Part shown: one piece after another, positions 62,205-64,000 of the stretch
Numbering within the stretch: the stretch's first letter is position 1
Layout: every line of letters starts with the position of its first letter
Assembly: GCF_004135285.1 (NCBI RefSeq)
Contig: NZ_CP035494.1
Span: 2,976,001-3,040,000 of the forward strand
Direction: 5' to 3'
Length of the DNA stretch: 64,000 nucleotides
From: Microbacterium protaetiae
Lineage (GTDB): Bacteria > Actinomycetota > Actinomycetes > Actinomycetales > Microbacteriaceae
Made by a program: the position numbers and the translations under genes
The notes under the pieces: model-generated
Databases searched by the model: none
The model's input: the letters and a program-made list of their open reading frames with translations, nothing else
What the model was told of the DNA's origin: nothing

Positions 62205-62731
62205 TGAAGGACCTGGATGCCGGTGGTGCAGTCGTCTTGCGCGCGACCTCTTCGCTCGTCGCGTTCATCGCCCTCGCCGGGGCCGGTGCGCTGTTCGTGG
62301 GCGATGCCCTGTTGCGTGGCCGGTGGGAGCTGGGTCTGCGGGTGGCAGGAGTGTTCCTTTTCGTGCTCTGGGCCGCGTGGGTGTTCCTGGTGCGGATGAG
62401 CATCCGGTTCGATCGCGCCGGTGTCAGCGCGCGCAACCTGCTTCGTGTGATCGACGTGCCCTGGGGGCGGATAGTGTCCATCGAGCGGCACGCGCAGCTG
62501 AGGCTGGTCCTCGATGACGGTGGTGCGGTGGAATGCTGGGGCAGTCCGTTCGCGCCCCGGGCAGGACGACATCGTGGCGCCGAGGTCAGCGACACGGCGC
62601 TAGAGCTGCTGCGCACCGCGTGGCAGTCCTCATCCGCGACCGGGGGAGACGTACGTCGGGGATGGGATCTTCCCGCGATCATCGCGGGTGCGATTCTTCT
62701 GCTGGGCGCGACTGCGGCCCTCGTGTTTTGA
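62201..62731 (+). CDS. PH-domain-like membrane protein (second of a pair)
   Basis: A 176-residue paralogue of the preceding gene with the same plan: two spans, then FDRAGVSARNLLRVIDVPWG and LRLVLDDGGAVECWGSPFAP, a linker, and a last span before the C-terminus. The shared NLLRVI(R/D)VPW core shows a tandem duplication. ATG 62201 overlaps the upstream stop. Confidence 0.75.
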   Translation: MMKDLDAGGAVVLRATSSLVAFIALAGAGALFVGDALLRGRWELGLRVAGVFLFVLWAAWVFLVRMSIRFDRAGVSARNLLRVIDVPWGRIVSIERHAQLRLVLDDGGAVECWGSPFAPRAGRHRGAEVSDTALELLRTAWQSSSATGGDVRRGWDLPAIIAGAILLLGATAALVF

Positions 62732-62898
62732 CACCCGGTGTCACACCAAACCAACATTCGGATAAAGAATTGATGACAAGACAGGAAGAGACCGGGATGT
62801 CGATTAGAGTGGACGCCGGCCCCATACGGGTCTGCGCCGAGATGGCTTCGGCATCGACATCGTCGTCGATCACGAGTCGGCGCTCGACGAGCAAGGAA

Positions 62899-62997
62899 AT
62901 GTTCACAGACGTGACCACCGAAAACACCGCGATCGGTGCGCCCCAAGCGCCCCGCACGCGGTCATACAAGATCGCCACCCGCAGGTGGTGCGCATGA
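62899..62997 (+). CDS. Candidate 32-codon upstream frame coupled to the second permease gene
   Basis: A short frame from ATG 62899 (or GTG 62911) reads TTENTAIGAPQAPRTRSYKI and ends RRWCA. Its TGA overlaps the permease ATG as ATGA, the junction used between true genes elsewhere in this window. It could be a leader peptide that couples translation, or chance. The rest of the 262-bp gap shows only a possible TAGAGT -10 box at 62805-62810. Confidence 0.3.
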   Translation: MFTDVTTENTAIGAPQAPRTRSYKIATRRWCA

Positions 62998-63974
62998 CCA
63001 TCTACATCATCCGGCGGATCTTCAACTATCTGATCCTGACGGCAGTGGCAGCCTCTCTGGCGTATGTCCTGGCCAGCATCGGACTGAACCCCGTGTGGGA
63101 GCTGGAGAGCCGGCATCCTCGTCCGCCGCAGTCGTCGATCGACCACCTCTTGGACACCTGGGGAGTCAACCCACAGGTTCCGCTCATCGAGCGTGTGTGG
63201 ACGTGGTTCACGAACATCTTCCACGGCGACCTTGGCCTGACCGTCGGAAATCAGCCGGTCACCCAGCAGCTCATCGTGCGCGCCGGGGTGAGTCTGCAGC
63301 TGCTGTTGATCGGCTCCATCCTGGGCGCGGTGCTCGGCGTGATCCTGGGCGTGTGGGGTGCGGTGCGCCAGTACAAGCTCAGTGACCAGACGGTGACGAT
63401 CCTGTCGTACATCGTCTTCGCCACGCCGACGTTCGTCATGGGCATCCTGTTCATGATCGTGGCGACCGATCTGAACAACCTTCTGGGCGTGCAGCTCATC
63501 ACCTTCAGCGGGCAATACTCCGCCAATGCGCCTGACGGCTTCTGGCCACAATTCGGCGACCGAATATCGCACGCATTCCTGCCGACCCTCGTGCTGATGA
63601 TCGTCGGGGCTGCGTCGTACAGCCGGTACCAGCGCAACGCCATGCTCGACGTGCTGGGCGCGGATTACATCCGCACCGCGCGGTCGAAGGGGCGCACCCG
63701 CGGGTCGGCGCTCGTGCGGCACGGCGTACGCATTGCGCTGATTCCGATGTCGACGTTCTTCGCGTACAGCTTCGGCACGCTGGTGGCGGGCTCCGCGATG
63801 CTCGAGATCGTCTTCAGCTGGCACGGCATGGGTGAGCTCGCCATCCAGTCGATCCAGCAGAACGACATCAATGCCGTGGCCGGTTCCACGCTTTTCGTCG
63901 CAATTCTGATCCTGTGCTCCTCGACGCTGTCAGAGATCTTGTATGCGGCGCTCGACCCGAGAGTGAGGCGCTGA
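62994..63974 (+). CDS. Second peptide-type ABC importer permease (OppB/DppB family)
   Basis: A 326-residue permease: MTIYIIRRIFNYLILTAVAA, a periplasmic loop with WTWFTNIFHGDLGLTVGNQP, further spans, and the EAA loop DYIRTARSKGRTRGSALVRHG. FGTLVAGSAMLEIVFSWHGM and ALDPRVRR close it. AGGTGG lies 5-6 nt before ATG 62994. Distinct from the 58-59 kb permease; the operon continues past the window. Confidence 0.92.
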   Translation: MTIYIIRRIFNYLILTAVAASLAYVLASIGLNPVWELESRHPRPPQSSIDHLLDTWGVNPQVPLIERVWTWFTNIFHGDLGLTVGNQPVTQQLIVRAGVSLQLLLIGSILGAVLGVILGVWGAVRQYKLSDQTVTILSYIVFATPTFVMGILFMIVATDLNNLLGVQLITFSGQYSANAPDGFWPQFGDRISHAFLPTLVLMIVGAASYSRYQRNAMLDVLGADYIRTARSKGRTRGSALVRHGVRIALIPMSTFFAYSFGTLVAGSAMLEIVFSWHGMGELAIQSIQQNDINAVAGSTLFVAILILCSSTLSEILYAALDPRVRR

Positions 63975-63975
63975 G

Positions 63976-64000
63976 ATGGCCATGCCCGAAGCAGACCTGC
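63976..64000 (+). CDS. Start of the next gene of the second importer operon (partial)
   Basis: ATG at 63976, one base after the permease stop, opens MAMPEADL and runs off the end. By analogy with the first importer it is likely the OppC-type permease, but eight residues do not show it. Confidence 0.4.

Overview
The window is about 64 kb of GC-rich chromosomal DNA from an actinobacterium, most likely a Microbacteriaceae member close to Microbacterium. This rests on codon use, frequent GTG starts, many leaderless genes (a TANNNT -10 box about 6 nt before the start codon), an NrtR-type NAD operon, an ECF sigma/YCII pair and gene content. I could not run a search to confirm the taxon. No rRNA or tRNA gene, CRISPR array or replication origin was recognised.

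Layout. 0-7.3 kb is housekeeping: a secreted-repeat lipoprotein, class II aldolase (fba) divergent from class II fructose bisphosphatase (glpX), rmuC, a DnaQ-like exonuclease, a methyltransferase and ychF. 7.3-13.7 kb is an accessory region. The last codons of ychF recur, intact or degenerate, at six places in one orientation, and these copies separate small gene groups: a DUF2971 gene; a membrane-anchored hypothetical; a higB-higA-Nudix operon; an IS982-family element at the fourth/fifth copy; and a VOC/YCII/ECF-sigma group. YchF itself has lost its usual RFNV ending, while an intact copy of that ending lies 1.6 kb downstream. This is the strongest candidate for an undescribed arrangement: serial insertion of cassettes at the ychF 3' end with no recombinase in view. 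13.9-15.6 kb is an arsenic module (arsC, arsM, divergent arsR).

16-35 kb holds an HxlR regulator with an NAD(P)H-binding oxidoreductase, arfB, a heterodimeric ABC exporter with complementary degenerate ATP sites, a 6PGDH-like dehydrogenase, a CDF transporter, a 1371-residue nitrate reductase/flavoreductase fusion, a Nei/Fpg glycosylase, a PadR-controlled membrane protein, a 40-residue cysteine-rich mini-protein, an MFS exporter, a DUF1345 protein and another ABC exporter. 35-40.8 kb is the operon nrtR-nadA-nadB-nadC-cysteine desulfurase, for de novo NAD synthesis and its Fe-S supply. A hairpin-rich spacer and a glycosyltransferase follow.

42.9-48.6 kb is a three-gene minus-strand group of unknown function: a Cys/His amidase-like protein, a 325-residue protein and a 1199-residue protein ending in an IPT/TIG-like domain. 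48.7-53.4 kb is a tandem glycine riboswitch followed by gcvT-gcvH-gcvP with overlapping stop/start codons. 53.4-53.9 kb is an array of GAGACTC palindromic repeats, related to a copy at 15.86 kb and a relic at 55.15 kb. Between the array and the relic lies a gene with an AbiEi-like N-terminus and a DUF559/Vsr-like C-terminus. 56.3-61.6 kb is a complete oligopeptide ABC importer (binding protein, two permeases, fused double ATPase), followed by two PH-domain-like membrane proteins and the start of a second importer operon that runs off the end.
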